Source: Halobacillus karajensis
Lineage (GTDB): Bacteria > Bacillota > Bacilli > Bacillales > Halobacillaceae
DNA: 64,000 nt
Assembly: GCF_900108515.1 (NCBI RefSeq)
Contig: NZ_FNWW01000002.1
Location: 62,001-126,000 of the forward strand
Direction of reading: 5' to 3'
Shown: positions 48,126-57,305 of the stretch, piece after piece
How positions within the stretch are numbered: the stretch's first letter is position 1
Layout: each line of letters opens with the position of its first letter
Position numbers and translations under genes: made by a program
The notes under the pieces: model-generated
The model's input: only the letters and a program-made list of their open reading frames with translations
Database searches by the model: none
What the model was told of the DNA's origin: nothing

Positions 48126-49739
48126 ATGCTAGATACGGTAATTAAGAATGGGAAGGTCGTAGATGGAACAGGAAATCCTTGGTTTTATGGGAACGTTGGG
48201 ATTAAGGAGGGGCGAATTGTAGCTGTTGGGCCTAACATTTCAGATGATGCAAAAGAAACGATTGATATTAAAGGAAAAATTGTGTCTCCAGGGTTTATTG
48301 ACGGACATTGCCATTCTGATCTTATGATTCTTGATTTTCCGGAAAGTGAAATTAAACTTCAACAAGGGGTTACGACAGAAGTTGTGGGAAATTGTGGTCT
48401 CGCTCCTGTACCCGTTAATCCTTTACACAAAGTAGCACTTCAAACTTATGTAGAACCAGTTTTGGGGAAAGCCAACAAAGATTGGAAATGGGAAACGATA
48501 AGTGAGTACTTTAATGAGCTTGATAAAAGTCTTATTTCAGAAAATGTTGCTTCTTACGTTGCTCATGGTTCACTACGTATTGCTGTAATGGGATTTGATA
48601 ATAGACCACCAACGAAAGAAGAAATGGAAGAGATGAAGTACATCTTAGAAGAAGGAATGAAGGCTGGGGCCATTGGGCTTTCTATTGGACTTTTATATTC
48701 TCCAGGAAGCTATTCAACGAAAGAAGAGCTTGCAGAATTATGTCAAGTTGTAGCCAAATATAATGGAGTATTCTCGACGCATATCAGAGGAGAAGGCAAT
48801 AATCTAATCCCTTCCATTAAAGAGGTTATATGGATAGCTAATAAAGCAAATGTTCCTCTTCATATTAGTCACTTAAAAGCAGCTGGTAAACGAAACTGGG
48901 GAAAAGTGATAGAGGCTATGGAAATAATAGAAAATGCTCGAAGTAACGGAATGGATGTAACTTGTGATGTTTATCCTTATTCAGCTGGATCTACGATGCT
49001 TACTACCCTACTACCTCCATGGTCTTTAGAGGGGGGGATTTCTTCCGTATTGTCTAAATTAAAAGACCCTATAGAGAGAAATAGAATTAAGCAGGAACTA
49101 ATTCATGAACAAGAGGGTTGGGACAACCTCGTAGCATCAACTGGATGGGATAGTGTTATTGTATCTTCAGTAAACTCAATTAACTTAAAGAAGTATGAAG
49201 GGAAATCAATCCTTGAAATTAGTCAGGGAAATGGAAAATCTCCCGTTGACCAAGCTTTTGATTTATTAACTGAGGCGAATGGAAACATTGGAATAGTTTT
49301 TTTCCATATGGATGAAAAAGATATTCAGCAAGTTATGCATTATCCTAACTCTTTAATAGCTTCAGATAGTTTAACCTGTTATTCAGGTAAACCTCATCCA
49401 AGACTTTATGGGACTTTCCCAAGGGTGTTTTCAAAATATGTGAAACAAGATAAAGTTCTCTCCATTGAAGAAGCGATTAGGAAAATGACATCATTTCCAG
49501 CTAAAAGGTTCGGGCTAGGGAGACGAGGATTATTAACGGAGGGGTATGCTGCCGATCTAGTCGTATTTGATTTTGAAGAAATAACTGACAAAGCTACCTA
49601 TGAATTTCCCGAAGTTTATCCAGAAGGAATAGAATATGTTTTTGTGAATGGAAAACTTACCACAAAAGCGAAGAATCATACTTCTCAAAAGTGTGGGTGT
49701 TTTATTAAACAATCAAGTTCCACTATTCCTGTGAGGTGA
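48126..49739 (+). CDS. N-acyl-D-amino-acid deacylase (D-aminoacylase)
   Basis: A 537-residue amidohydrolase-superfamily enzyme that removes the acyl group from N-acyl-D-amino acids. Metal ligands are visible in GFIDGHCHSDL near residue 65, TEVVGNCGLAP (the bridging cysteine typical of D-aminoacylases), STHIRGEG and PLHISHLKAAG. The C-terminus closes the small beta domain (GYAADLVVFDFEEITD). ATG 48126 lies eight bases after GAGGAGG; GTG 48123 is one codon upstream. The C-terminal tail (FIKQSSSTIPVR) is unusual. Its stop is five bases before the RidA start. Confidence 0.93.
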   Translation: MLDTVIKNGKVVDGTGNPWFYGNVGIKEGRIVAVGPNISDDAKETIDIKGKIVSPGFIDGHCHSDLMILDFPESEIKLQQGVTTEVVGNCGLAPVPVNPLHKVALQTYVEPVLGKANKDWKWETISEYFNELDKSLISENVASYVAHGSLRIAVMGFDNRPPTKEEMEEMKYILEEGMKAGAIGLSIGLLYSPGSYSTKEELAELCQVVAKYNGVFSTHIRGEGNNLIPSIKEVIWIANKANVPLHISHLKAAGKRNWGKVIEAMEIIENARSNGMDVTCDVYPYSAGSTMLTTLLPPWSLEGGISSVLSKLKDPIERNRIKQELIHEQEGWDNLVASTGWDSVIVSSVNSINLKKYEGKSILEISQGNGKSPVDQAFDLLTEANGNIGIVFFHMDEKDIQQVMHYPNSLIASDSLTCYSGKPHPRLYGTFPRVFSKYVKQDKVLSIEEAIRKMTSFPAKRFGLGRRGLLTEGYAADLVVFDFEEITDKATYEFPEVYPEGIEYVFVNGKLTTKAKNHTSQKCGCFIKQSSSTIPVR

Positions 49740-49744
49740 AAAAA

Positions 49745-50206
49745 ATGATCAATGTAGAAGAAAAAATTAAAGAATTAGGTATTGTTATTCCTGAAGCCCC
49801 CAAACCAGGTGCTGTTTATGTGCCTGCTAAAACTGTAGGGAAATTAGTTTATACATCTGGGCAGGATTGCAGAGTAAATGGCAAACTTCTCTATGAAGGG
49901 AAACTTGGCAGCGACCTTACAGTAAAACAAGGTTATGAGGCAGCTCAACAGACCATGATTAACTGTTTAGCAGTACTAAAAGCAGAGATAGGAAATTTAA
50001 GTAGAATAAAACAAGTAATAAAGCTTCTTGCTTTCGTAAACTCAGCTCCCGGGTTTGTAGAACAACCTTATGTAATCAATGGAGCGTCTGAATTGTTAGA
50101 AGATATTCTTGGTGATAAAGGTAAGCATGCGCGATCAGCTATTGCTTCAAATGAACTGCCATTTAATACACCAGTTGAGATTGAAATGATCGTGGAAATT
50201 GAATGA
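49745..50206 (+). CDS. RidA family (YjgF/YER057c) imine deaminase-like protein
   Basis: A 153-residue member of the RidA superfamily, longer than the canonical 125 residues, with KTVGKLVYTSGQDCRVNGKLLYEGKLG near the N-terminus and NGASELLEDILGDKGKHARSAIASNELPFNTPVEIEM at the end (N-G-A-S/E-L and HARSA are the landmarks). RidA removes reactive enamines and imines formed by PLP dehydratases. A role next to the DSD1-like enzyme is therefore logical. ATG 49745 has GAGGTG seven bases ahead. It is the last gene of the operon. Confidence 0.9.
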   Translation: MINVEEKIKELGIVIPEAPKPGAVYVPAKTVGKLVYTSGQDCRVNGKLLYEGKLGSDLTVKQGYEAAQQTMINCLAVLKAEIGNLSRIKQVIKLLAFVNSAPGFVEQPYVINGASELLEDILGDKGKHARSAIASNELPFNTPVEIEMIVEIE

Positions 50207-50452
50207 TCGTTTTTAAGAAGGGAAATAGCTATTCAAGAAATCAATTATTGAATGACAGGATTTTGACTGGATTTACTGATAATCTTTTTACCCCTATACT
50301 AATACAGTAAAGTAGGACAACCAATAATATAGGGGTTTTACATCTTATCTTCTAGTTTTTATTTAATACAGAGAATGAACGGCATGGTGTGATAACATCT
50401 AAAAGCTTTTCAGGACCAGGGCTGATTGGATTTTAAAATTAAATATATAATT

Positions 50453-50499
50453 AAGAAGCCCTTCAAAAGTTCTATGGACTTTTGAAGGGCTTCTTTTTA
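50453..50499. terminator. Strong terminator after the D-amino-acid operon
   Basis: AAGAAGCCCTTCAAAAGT / ACTTTTGAAGGGCTTCTT, an 18-bp perfect stem with loop TCTATGG and T-rich tail. It lies about 250 bases after the RidA stop; the interval holds no gene. Confidence 0.9.
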
Positions 50500-51320
50500 T
50501 CTGGAGGAGATTCTTAGATTTAAAAATGATCTAAGAATGGTTAACTAAATCTTTATTCTTTTCATAAAGGACTTTTTGCTTTTTTTGTGCGACTGTTTGT
50601 GTACGATGAATAACTCTCGAATTATAAAAGGCTCCCCATTCTTGATTATCATTTCTACACTCCAAAACTCTAAGTTATATACAAATGATTATCCATTATT
50701 ATTCGGGAATTTGAAACCGTTGTTTAGGGATTATAGCCCGTTACTCACCCAAGCGAGTTATTTTTAAGTACTAGTTCTGCTGGAATTATGGGGCCCTGTC
50801 ATGAGCTATAATCTGGCCGTTGGGATATCTGGGCATCCAGGACTTTTAACGTGTTCCTATACTGCATTAAGCAATGTAAACGCCAGAATAAAGTAGTGTC
50901 CTGGAAAGAAGATATGGGAAACGGTGTCAACGGTATCTTCTTCGATAGCCAAATTGCCTGTTCACCTGACTGTATCAACTTCTTCGGGAATAACATTCCT
51001 ACATTATACTCGCCCGTATCTGTGATCATACCTTCATCGTTTTCATCGTTAGGGTATTCACATAAGTAGGATGTACATGTAATGATAGTGAAGATAACAC
51101 TTCGCCCCTTATACCTATCATCAATTTCTCTTATCTATTGGAGACTTTTGGATTACAGTCATGGCGTTTGATCACTTTTCAGCAAGTGTTGTAATTTAGC
51201 CATGAATAAAAAAAGACGATGAATGAAAAGATAGGATGGGCGTGACTATACTCCACCAAGGAACTATTCCGAAAAGTAACTAAAGATCACGATAATTCTG
51301 ACAATAAAGGAGGGTACAGG
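50500..51320. other. 820-bp gene-poor stretch
   Basis: Several open frames of 60-76 codons on both strands lack ribosome-binding sites and known domains. The least AT-rich part, 50790-51065, is open on both strands and could be a gene remnant, but no family was recognised. Confidence 0.4.
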
Positions 51321-51605
51321 ATGTCATTAGAAAAAGAAGAACGAATTATTATCCCTGACGAGAATGGAGAAGAACACTTATTTGAAGTATTGTTCACATT
51401 TGATTTAGGTCAAACAGAAGAAACCTATGTTTCAGTAGTCCCTGCCGAACAAAAAGAAGACGAGGACGTAGAAGTATTCACTTTCCGTTATGAGGAAAAA
51501 GTGAATGATGAGGATGATCTTGCCATATACCATATCGAATCCGATGAAGAGTGGGAATTGGTCGATGAAAAGCTGAACACTCTAACAAAAGAGAACTCTA
51601 TTTAA
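51321..51605 (+). CDS. DUF1292 family protein (YrzB-like)
   Basis: A 94-residue acidic cytosolic protein of the DUF1292 family: IIIPDENGEEHLFEVLFTFDL, then VSVVPAEQKEDEDVEVFTF and a final SDEEWELVDEKLNTL. B. subtilis YrzB, in the yrrL-yrzB region, belongs here; its function is unknown. AAGGAGGG lies before ATG 51321. This copy is isolated from the yrrL/yrrK genes and is closed by its own terminator, so it may be a paralogue. Confidence 0.85.
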   Translation: MSLEKEERIIIPDENGEEHLFEVLFTFDLGQTEETYVSVVPAEQKEDEDVEVFTFRYEEKVNDEDDLAIYHIESDEEWELVDEKLNTLTKENSI

Positions 51606-51609
51606 GGAT

Positions 51610-51645
51610 AAAAAGCTTACGGTTTCTAATCCGTAAGCTTTTTTT
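51610..51645 (+). terminator. Terminator of the DUF1292 gene
   Basis: AAAAAGCTTACGG / CCGTAAGCTTTTT perfect stem with T-run, five bases after the stop. Confidence 0.93.
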
Positions 51646-51855
51646 ATCTTTCCAATCACAAGTACTAATTCCTTTATTGAAATTATGTTTTTACTACTAT
51701 TCCTTCCTTAAGAGAATTAGTATATTTCCCATAGGGTTCTACCAAAATAAAAAGCAGTTGGATACTCAAGGTTGGGTAACATTTTTTATGCTTTAAAAGT
51801 CGATAATAAGAAAGGATATCCTGGTACCGTTTAAACGAAGGAAGGTGATGATCAA

Positions 51856-52590
51856 ATGAAAAAGGTAACTAGACCTGTAATCGGGATTACCAGCTCGACG
51901 GTTAACCACAATAACATTCCGAGCATTAATCTACACGAGAAGTATATTCGTTCTGTAATCCAAGCAGGGGGGATCCCTGCTGTCATTCCAACAGGGACGG
52001 AAGAAGGGATGGCGGAAGTGTGGAGCTCCATCTGTAGTGGTATTATTTTAAGTAGTGGGGAAGATGTTGATCCGAATTCATACCAAGCAGAACCCGATCC
52101 AAAGATACAAAAAACCAATGGAAAACGTGACAAATTGGAAATTGAACTAGTGAAGAATGCACAAAAACAGACCAAACCGATCTTGGCCATTTGCAGAGGT
52201 ATGACCATGTTAAATGCAGCCTTAGGAGGAACGGTTATACAAGACATTGAAACGCATAAATCTAATACAATCAACCATTATCAAAAGGCGGCGAGACCTG
52301 AGCCTACGCATGAAGTTCAGATTGATAATCAGAGTCGGTTATATCAAATTTTCAATTGTTCAAAGATTCGAGTGAATAGCATGCATCACCAGGCCATTGA
52401 CCAACTTGCCCCTCATCTTAAACCAGTAGCCTTCGCTCCAGATGGTGTGATTGAAGCTGTCGAGGGAGTTAACGAAACCTCACTGTTGTGGGGAATCCAA
52501 TGGCATCCTGAAGAAATGGCTAGTGAAGATCCACGTATGGTGCAACTATTTAAAGAGTTTGTAGCTGAGTGTACAAATAAGATACAGTAA
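51856..52590 (+). CDS. Gamma-glutamyl-GABA hydrolase-type class I glutamine amidotransferase
   Basis: A 244-residue C26-family peptidase similar to PuuD, which splits gamma-glutamyl-GABA to GABA and glutamate. The N-terminus has PVIGITSSTVNHN. The catalytic cysteine is in ILAICRGMTMLNAALGG near residue 115, with His and Glu in WGIQWHPEEMA near residue 215, and SMHHQAIDQLAP between. AAGGTGATGATC precedes the ATG. A gamma-glutamylcyclotransferase-like gene follows 44 bases later, supporting gamma-glutamyl metabolism. Substrate specificity is inferred only from family resemblance. Confidence 0.9.
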   Translation: MKKVTRPVIGITSSTVNHNNIPSINLHEKYIRSVIQAGGIPAVIPTGTEEGMAEVWSSICSGIILSSGEDVDPNSYQAEPDPKIQKTNGKRDKLEIELVKNAQKQTKPILAICRGMTMLNAALGGTVIQDIETHKSNTINHYQKAARPEPTHEVQIDNQSRLYQIFNCSKIRVNSMHHQAIDQLAPHLKPVAFAPDGVIEAVEGVNETSLLWGIQWHPEEMASEDPRMVQLFKEFVAECTNKIQ

Positions 52591-52633
52591 TATATTACTG
52601 AGGGAAACACTTAAATTTGTGAGGATGGTGAGG

Positions 52634-53266
52634 ATGTTGGAATTAGAAAAGGTGAACTATGTATGGTATGCAAGTTATGGTTCTAATTTAAATAGAGATC
52701 GATTTTTATGTTACATAAAAGGAGGTAAGCCTGAGGGCTCTGGAAAAGTGGAAGTAGGCTGTAAAGACCCAACTCTACCCATTGAGGAAGCAACCTATAT
52801 CATGCATTATCCTTTATATTTTGCAATGGAATCTGGTCGTTGGCAACAACAAGGTGTGGGATTTATAGGGTTAAAACAGGATAATAAGCACCGTACTTAT
52901 AGTAGAAAGTATTTAATAACTATAGAGCAATTTATGGATGTCGTTAAACAAGAAAATAACGGTGCTGCATTGGATATCGATTTACATGAAATTATGGATC
53001 AGGGGTACAAGACAATAAAAGATTCATGGTATGGAACCATTTTATACTTAGGTAATGAGGGTGGATATCCCGTCCTCACTTTTACAGCTGATTGGGATTT
53101 AGACGTTCCATTTAATCAACCGTCGAAAGAGTACCTAAGTATGATCATTCACGGTTTAAAATCGACATTAGGGCTGGAAAATAAGGAGGTCATCGATTAT
53201 CTCAGCTCAAAACCAGGAATAGATGGTTATTATAGAAAGGCCGATATTGAACAGTTAATTAAATAA
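52634..53266 (+). CDS. Gamma-glutamylcyclotransferase-like protein
   Basis: A 210-residue protein with the GGCT signature VWYASYGSNLNRDRFL near its N-terminus, where YGSNL forms the substrate loop. GTILYLGNEGGYPVLTF lies in the middle. Members convert gamma-glutamyl amino acids to 5-oxoproline and free amino acid; many bacterial relatives are uncharacterised. ATG 52634 has GAGG nine bases ahead; ATG 52625 and GTG 52619 are alternatives. Close spacing after the PuuD-like gene suggests a two-gene operon. Confidence 0.8.
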   Translation: MLELEKVNYVWYASYGSNLNRDRFLCYIKGGKPEGSGKVEVGCKDPTLPIEEATYIMHYPLYFAMESGRWQQQGVGFIGLKQDNKHRTYSRKYLITIEQFMDVVKQENNGAALDIDLHEIMDQGYKTIKDSWYGTILYLGNEGGYPVLTFTADWDLDVPFNQPSKEYLSMIIHGLKSTLGLENKEVIDYLSSKPGIDGYYRKADIEQLIK

Positions 53267-53775
53267 ATAGCAGACCCATGGTTCTTCTATTATGGCCAAA
53301 AGTGGCTGGGTCCGGGGGGAGAACCTATAGTGAACCGCATATTGTATTTGGTATGTCAAAAGCTGCGAATGTATTGACTCGAAGATACCCATGTACTATG
53401 ATCAGAAACATTTATTCTGGAAGTAACAATGGTAGTCCCAAGAATGCAATGTTAAATAATGATGACTTCATAGAGTAAAGAAACGAGCCATACTAACCTC
53501 TGTAAAAAATGATATATTATCTCACCCTTGATCGAGGGCGCTTTCACATACAGGAAGGCGTCCTTTCCTGTTCGTATGGCTATTTACATCAATTTACTCT
53601 CTCGCGTAAGAAGAAAGAGTGTTATTTGGTGCACATCCACATTTTCCAATTGCATCTGTTAGGTGTAACTAATAGAGGTTTCAACTTTAATGATAGGAAC
53701 CCCCCTCAACTTTTCCTTACATATGGATGCAGTGCCTATTCTGGTAAAGAGGGAATACTGCTTGGAGCAACTACA
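53267..53775. other. 509-bp gene-free stretch
   Basis: Two short open frames (53278-53478 and 53509-53790) have no ribosome-binding site and no recognisable domain. A GGTCCGGGGGGAG patch lies near 53310. Nothing else is identified. Confidence 0.4.
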
Positions 53776-54540
53776 TTATACATATTTTAAAAAACTAAAT
53801 AGTGCATGATTAAATGAACGATAACTTTTGATTGGTATTTGGTGAAAAGATTTGCTGACCAGTGCGCTTTCCATTTGCGGAACTTGCCGTTTATAAAGCT
53901 CTACATACGGCCGAGTATGGCTGAATTGACCATATAATAGAAACAATGGACAATGAAGGTTGTGCAAACGATGGGTACACCTATAGTTCATGCTTTGTTT
54001 ATAAAAATCGTAAGCGCTTTGGGGATGTGCTTGTAAACATTCATCAAGAAGCATGCGTTGGTCTTCTTTCGTGACTTTATGAGACCTCGCTAAAAGTTTG
54101 CTTAAAAGCTCCCTTTTTCCGGTACGTACTAGTGCCATACCGAGTTGGTATTGCTTTTTTAAAATAAATGTACTTACTTGCGGAAATCCCCCTGAAAGCA
54201 CGAGCGCCTTGACACGCTCAGGATGTGTTAGCGCAAAATCTTGAGCAATTGAACCTCCTGCTGAATAACCCACAATGGTAACTTGATCAATCCCCAGCGC
54301 ATCTAGAAAAGCTGATAAATCGGCGGTAAGGCGGGAAATAGTCACCTTTTCACAACTAATTCCACTTCTGCCATGACCCTGGATATCATATGTAATTACC
54401 CGAAAATGGTCCGAAAGTTCATGCTGGTACTTGAAGACGTTATGCCCCATATGCGGCGGATGGATAAATACAACTGGAGAGTCTGTTCCCGAGGACTCGT
54501 AGTACGTCGACAACGACGAGGAAATCTTTACAATTGGCAT
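53776..54540 (-). CDS. Alpha/beta hydrolase
   Basis: A 254-residue serine hydrolase. The oxyanion segment is VVFIHPPHMGHNVFKYQ near residue 23, then YDIQGHGRSG, the nucleophile elbow VGYSAGGSIAQDFA near residue 92, and a late SFNHALFSFL histidine. The catalytic acid is probably in LYGQFSHTRPY, where the usual Asp is not obvious. Relatives include haloperoxidase- and esterase-like proteins. GAGGGAAAG lies ahead of the ATG. It is a single gene with no functional context. Confidence 0.85.
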   Translation of the reverse strand: MPIVKISSSLSTYYESSGTDSPVVFIHPPHMGHNVFKYQHELSDHFRVITYDIQGHGRSGISCEKVTISRLTADLSAFLDALGIDQVTIVGYSAGGSIAQDFALTHPERVKALVLSGGFPQVSTFILKKQYQLGMALVRTGKRELLSKLLARSHKVTKEDQRMLLDECLQAHPQSAYDFYKQSMNYRCTHRLHNLHCPLFLLYGQFSHTRPYVELYKRQVPQMESALVSKSFHQIPIKSYRSFNHALFSFLKYV

Positions 54541-54965
54541 GATATCTTTCCCTCCTATTAGAGATTAATGTGTATGAGTTCTGCCTCTCTCTTCTTTTAC
54601 TCTCCCTGTTCTATGAGGTCGGGAACTAATGACGTTCCTGTTGATTCACTTAATACTTCCAGCTCTTTCATTAATAAATACGACTCAATGTTCCGGTCTG
54701 ACAAAATACATTCCAAGATAAATCGAACACAAAAATACCGCCTTTCCATATTTCCTAAGGATAATATCGATATACTTAGGTTGCTCCAGATAAGAAAAAC
54801 GATAAGGTAAAATATTTTCCAATCCTAATAGTCCTCTTTATTGTCATCAACTGAAATTGACGGTGGATCCAACTTTTTTGATCCTTTCGATGATAATCAC
54901 TGCTTGCACCTCCTTCAAATCATAACCTTCATAGTAATCACTGGATAATCTAAATCCGTCTTTAA
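54541..54965. other. Gene-free stretch upstream of sspH
   Basis: Open frames on both strands (54568-54810 plus, 54847-55056 minus) lack ribosome-binding sites, and the second runs antisense to sspH. No feature is supported. Confidence 0.4.
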
Positions 54966-54996
54966 GAATATTGAAGATTTTGTTGTAAACATTATA
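54966..54996 (+). promoter_or_regulatory. Sigma-G (forespore) promoter of sspH
   Basis: GAATATT (54966-54972) and CATTATA (54990-54996) match the sigma-G -35 and -10 consensus, separated by 17 bases, and end 23 bases before the sspH ATG. Confidence 0.75.
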
Positions 54997-55019
54997 TATA
55001 GAAAGGAGATGATCTATCC

Positions 55020-55205
55020 ATGAACAAACAACGGGCACAAGAAATTGCTGCTTCACCCATTATGGCTAACGTAACTTATAAAAGTAGCCCCATCTATATT
55101 CAACATGTAGATGAAAAGAACGAATCAGCTAGGGTATTTCCCCTAGATCAACCAGAGGATGAACAAGATGTTTCTTTAAACGACTTAATAGAGGAGAATC
55201 AATAG
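55020..55205 (+). CDS. sspH: Small acid-soluble spore protein, H type
   Basis: A 61-residue minor SASP of the SspH family, made in the forespore and packed in the spore core. It begins MNKQRAQEIAASPIMANVTY and continues SSPIYIQHVDEKNESARVFP, both strongly family-typical, ending with an acidic DLIEENQ tail. GAAAGGAG lies ahead of the ATG. The sigma-G promoter matches its timing. Confidence 0.95.
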   Translation: MNKQRAQEIAASPIMANVTYKSSPIYIQHVDEKNESARVFPLDQPEDEQDVSLNDLIEENQ

Positions 55206-55281
55206 AGCTCAACTAGTGAAACAAAAACAAATGCAACAAGTGAAACAGGCAATGTGAGTCCCTTTTTTTAGGGGACTTAAT

Positions 55282-55351
55282 TGGTCTATATCCGGTAAGG
55301 CATCGGGTTTTGATCCCGTGATCTTTGGTTCGTGTCCATCTAGACCAACCA
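55282..55351 (+). pseudogene. Degenerate tRNA-Gln (TTG)
   Basis: Acceptor arms TGGTCTA (55282) and TAGACCA (55341) pair perfectly, followed by A and CCA. The anticodon loop TTTTGAT carries anticodon TTG. The D arm is about four bases short (TCCGGTAAGG). The T arm reads TTTGG-TTCGTGT-CCATC, with two failed stem pairs and the invariant A58 replaced by T. Total length is 70 rather than about 75 including CCA. It is probably non-functional. Confidence 0.8.
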
Positions 55352-55666
55352 TTTAACTATTTCACTTAAAAGGGAATTAATAACCATCATTTAAGGGAGT
55401 GCGAGACGGGGATACGGCTGGAGTTGATAATTTACAAGCTTATTTCAAAAGTTTTATTCATACAAGGGATGATATGGGCCTTCTAATAAGAGTGGATATG
55501 TGGTCGTTGACGAAATTGTTGAACCCATTCGTAAATAAACACCGATAATATAGGCAATTTCGACCCTTATATTTGAGTATTTCGTTTGTCCAGGGAATGG
55601 AGGGTATTCTTTAAACTGTCCTTCAATCTTGGCTTTAGCGATTCGTAACATCGTCCTTCTACCTTC
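55352..55666. other. Gene-free stretch after the tRNA remnant
   Basis: No supported gene. Minus-strand open frames at 55454-55651 and 55567-55788 overlap each other and lack ribosome-binding sites. No integrase or recognisable mobile-element fragment was found next to the tRNA remnant. Confidence 0.4.
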
Positions 55667-55696
55667 AAAAAGGTCCTTGCTAAAAGGACCTTTTTA
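55667..55696. terminator. Symmetrical terminator downstream of the aldehyde dehydrogenase
   Basis: AAAAAGGTCCTT / AAGGACCTTTTT-type stem around GCTAA, with A-run and T-run on opposite sides. It would stop minus-strand transcripts from the aldehyde dehydrogenase gene 130 bases upstream. Confidence 0.85.
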
Positions 55697-55826
55697 TATC
55701 CATCCATTGGTAAGTAACGTACTGAATCCCCAGATAGCGCCAGGCTAGTGCTCCTGAGCCTCTTCTTTGTATATTTCCAGAACTCCACATAGACCTTTTA
55801 TGACTTCTCTCCCCCGTAGGTTAATT

Positions 55827-57305
55827 TTATTCAGGGATATAAGGCAAATCCAGCTCTTTAGGGATATTGATTACATGGGTATCGGTATACGCAAGAAGCC
55901 CTTCTTTGCCATATTCACGTCCTATTCCAGACTGTTTCACTCCGCCGAATGGGAATCGTACATCGAGTCCTTGAACGGCAGCGGTATTGATCATCGTCGT
56001 ACCAGCCTGAATATGTTTCGCGATTTTTATCGCATGTTCTTCATTTCCCCATACCGAACTAGTCAGGCCAAAAATGCTATCGTTTGCAAGCCTGATGGCA
56101 TGTTCATCATCATCAAAAGGTAAAATGGGAACGGTTGGACCAAATTGTTCTTTTACGACAATTGGATCATCCTGCTTTGCACCTAAGACGACCGTCGGCT
56201 GCATAAAGTAACCCTTCTCATATAGATCCTGATCCAGAATTTCACCTAATCGAACAATTTTGGCGCCTTTACTTTCGACGTCATCAATCAAACCTTGTAC
56301 AAACTCAATTTGTTTTTCGTTATTGACAGGACCGATCGTGACGTTCTTGTTAAAAGGATCTCCTACTCTTATCCATTTGTTCGCTGCCTCTATATATTTT
56401 TCAACAAAAGGCTCATAAATAGATTTATCTACGTAAATCCTCTTTGCAATCATACAGATTTGTCCTGCTGTAAGAAAGTTAGAGATGACTAAACGTCTCA
56501 TGGCTTTTTCGTCATTGACATCAAAATCATTTAAGACAAGCGCAGCATCATTTCCTCCTAACTCTAGGGTCATATGTTTAATTGTCTCTGCTGCTGCTTT
56601 CATAATATGTTTTGCCGTTTCTGTTCCACCAGTAAAAGCAATCTTTGCTACCTTGGGGTTCGACGTTAATTCTACGCCTACATCCGACTCCCCATGGATA
56701 AGGTTCAATACTCCTGGCGGGAATTCAGCTGCAATCATCTCCACTACTTTACTTACAGCAAGCGGTGCTAATGGACTCGGTTTCAAAACCATTGTATTCC
56801 CTGCTAAGAGGGCTGGCGCAATCTTTATGGTGGAAAGGGATATCGGATAATTCCAAGGGGTAATAGCAGACACAACACCGATCGCATCTTTGGAGATGAT
56901 GGTTTTCCCATTATCGTGTTCCTGCACATCATTCTTCAAAACCTCTTTTACGTTATTGCACGCATATTCCATCCACATTAAGGAAACAGCAATTTCCCCT
57001 TCAGAATCATAAAGCGGCTTTCCATGCTCTCTGGATAACAATTCTGCAACCTCCGGGGTCGCCTCTTTGATTCTTTGAATCGCCTTTCTCATCCGCTCTA
57101 TCCGTTCATCCATAGGTGTTTCCCGCCATGTCGAAAACGTATCATGGGCAGCATCAATGGCCTTGATCGTCTCCTCTACCGTGTTCACTGGGGCATACCC
57201 AACTATTTGATCTGGGTGTGTAGGGTTTTCACGTGGGGATTGTTTCTCTGCCTTATGCATTTCCCCATTTATAATGGCATCAATGGTAATAGGCGTGTCA
57301 GACAT
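55827..57305 (-). CDS. Aldehyde dehydrogenase, succinate-semialdehyde type
   Basis: A 492-residue NAD(P)-dependent aldehyde dehydrogenase. PWNYPISLSTIKIAPALLAG holds the catalytic Asn near residue 150, FTGGTETAKHI the cofactor loop, TLELGGND the general-base Glu near 250, and AGQICMIAKR the nucleophilic Cys near 285. The C-terminus has PFGGVKQSGIGREYG. The nearby gabT remnant and amino-acid permease suggest oxidation of succinic semialdehyde (GabD-like), an inference. The ATG at 57305 is better spaced from GAGGAAGG than the one at 57314. Confidence 0.93.
   Translation of the reverse strand: MSDTPITIDAIINGEMHKAEKQSPRENPTHPDQIVGYAPVNTVEETIKAIDAAHDTFSTWRETPMDERIERMRKAIQRIKEATPEVAELLSREHGKPLYDSEGEIAVSLMWMEYACNNVKEVLKNDVQEHDNGKTIISKDAIGVVSAITPWNYPISLSTIKIAPALLAGNTMVLKPSPLAPLAVSKVVEMIAAEFPPGVLNLIHGESDVGVELTSNPKVAKIAFTGGTETAKHIMKAAAETIKHMTLELGGNDAALVLNDFDVNDEKAMRRLVISNFLTAGQICMIAKRIYVDKSIYEPFVEKYIEAANKWIRVGDPFNKNVTIGPVNNEKQIEFVQGLIDDVESKGAKIVRLGEILDQDLYEKGYFMQPTVVLGAKQDDPIVVKEQFGPTVPILPFDDDEHAIRLANDSIFGLTSSVWGNEEHAIKIAKHIQAGTTMINTAAVQGLDVRFPFGGVKQSGIGREYGKEGLLAYTDTHVINIPKELDLPYIPE

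Noticed and set aside
50790-51065. Transposase or phage remnant in the RidA-DUF1292 gap
   Set aside because: Open on both strands but no transposase, integrase or phage motif could be recognised.
55282-55351. Functional tRNA-Gln
   Set aside because: The D arm is about four bases short, two T-stem pairs fail and A58 is replaced.
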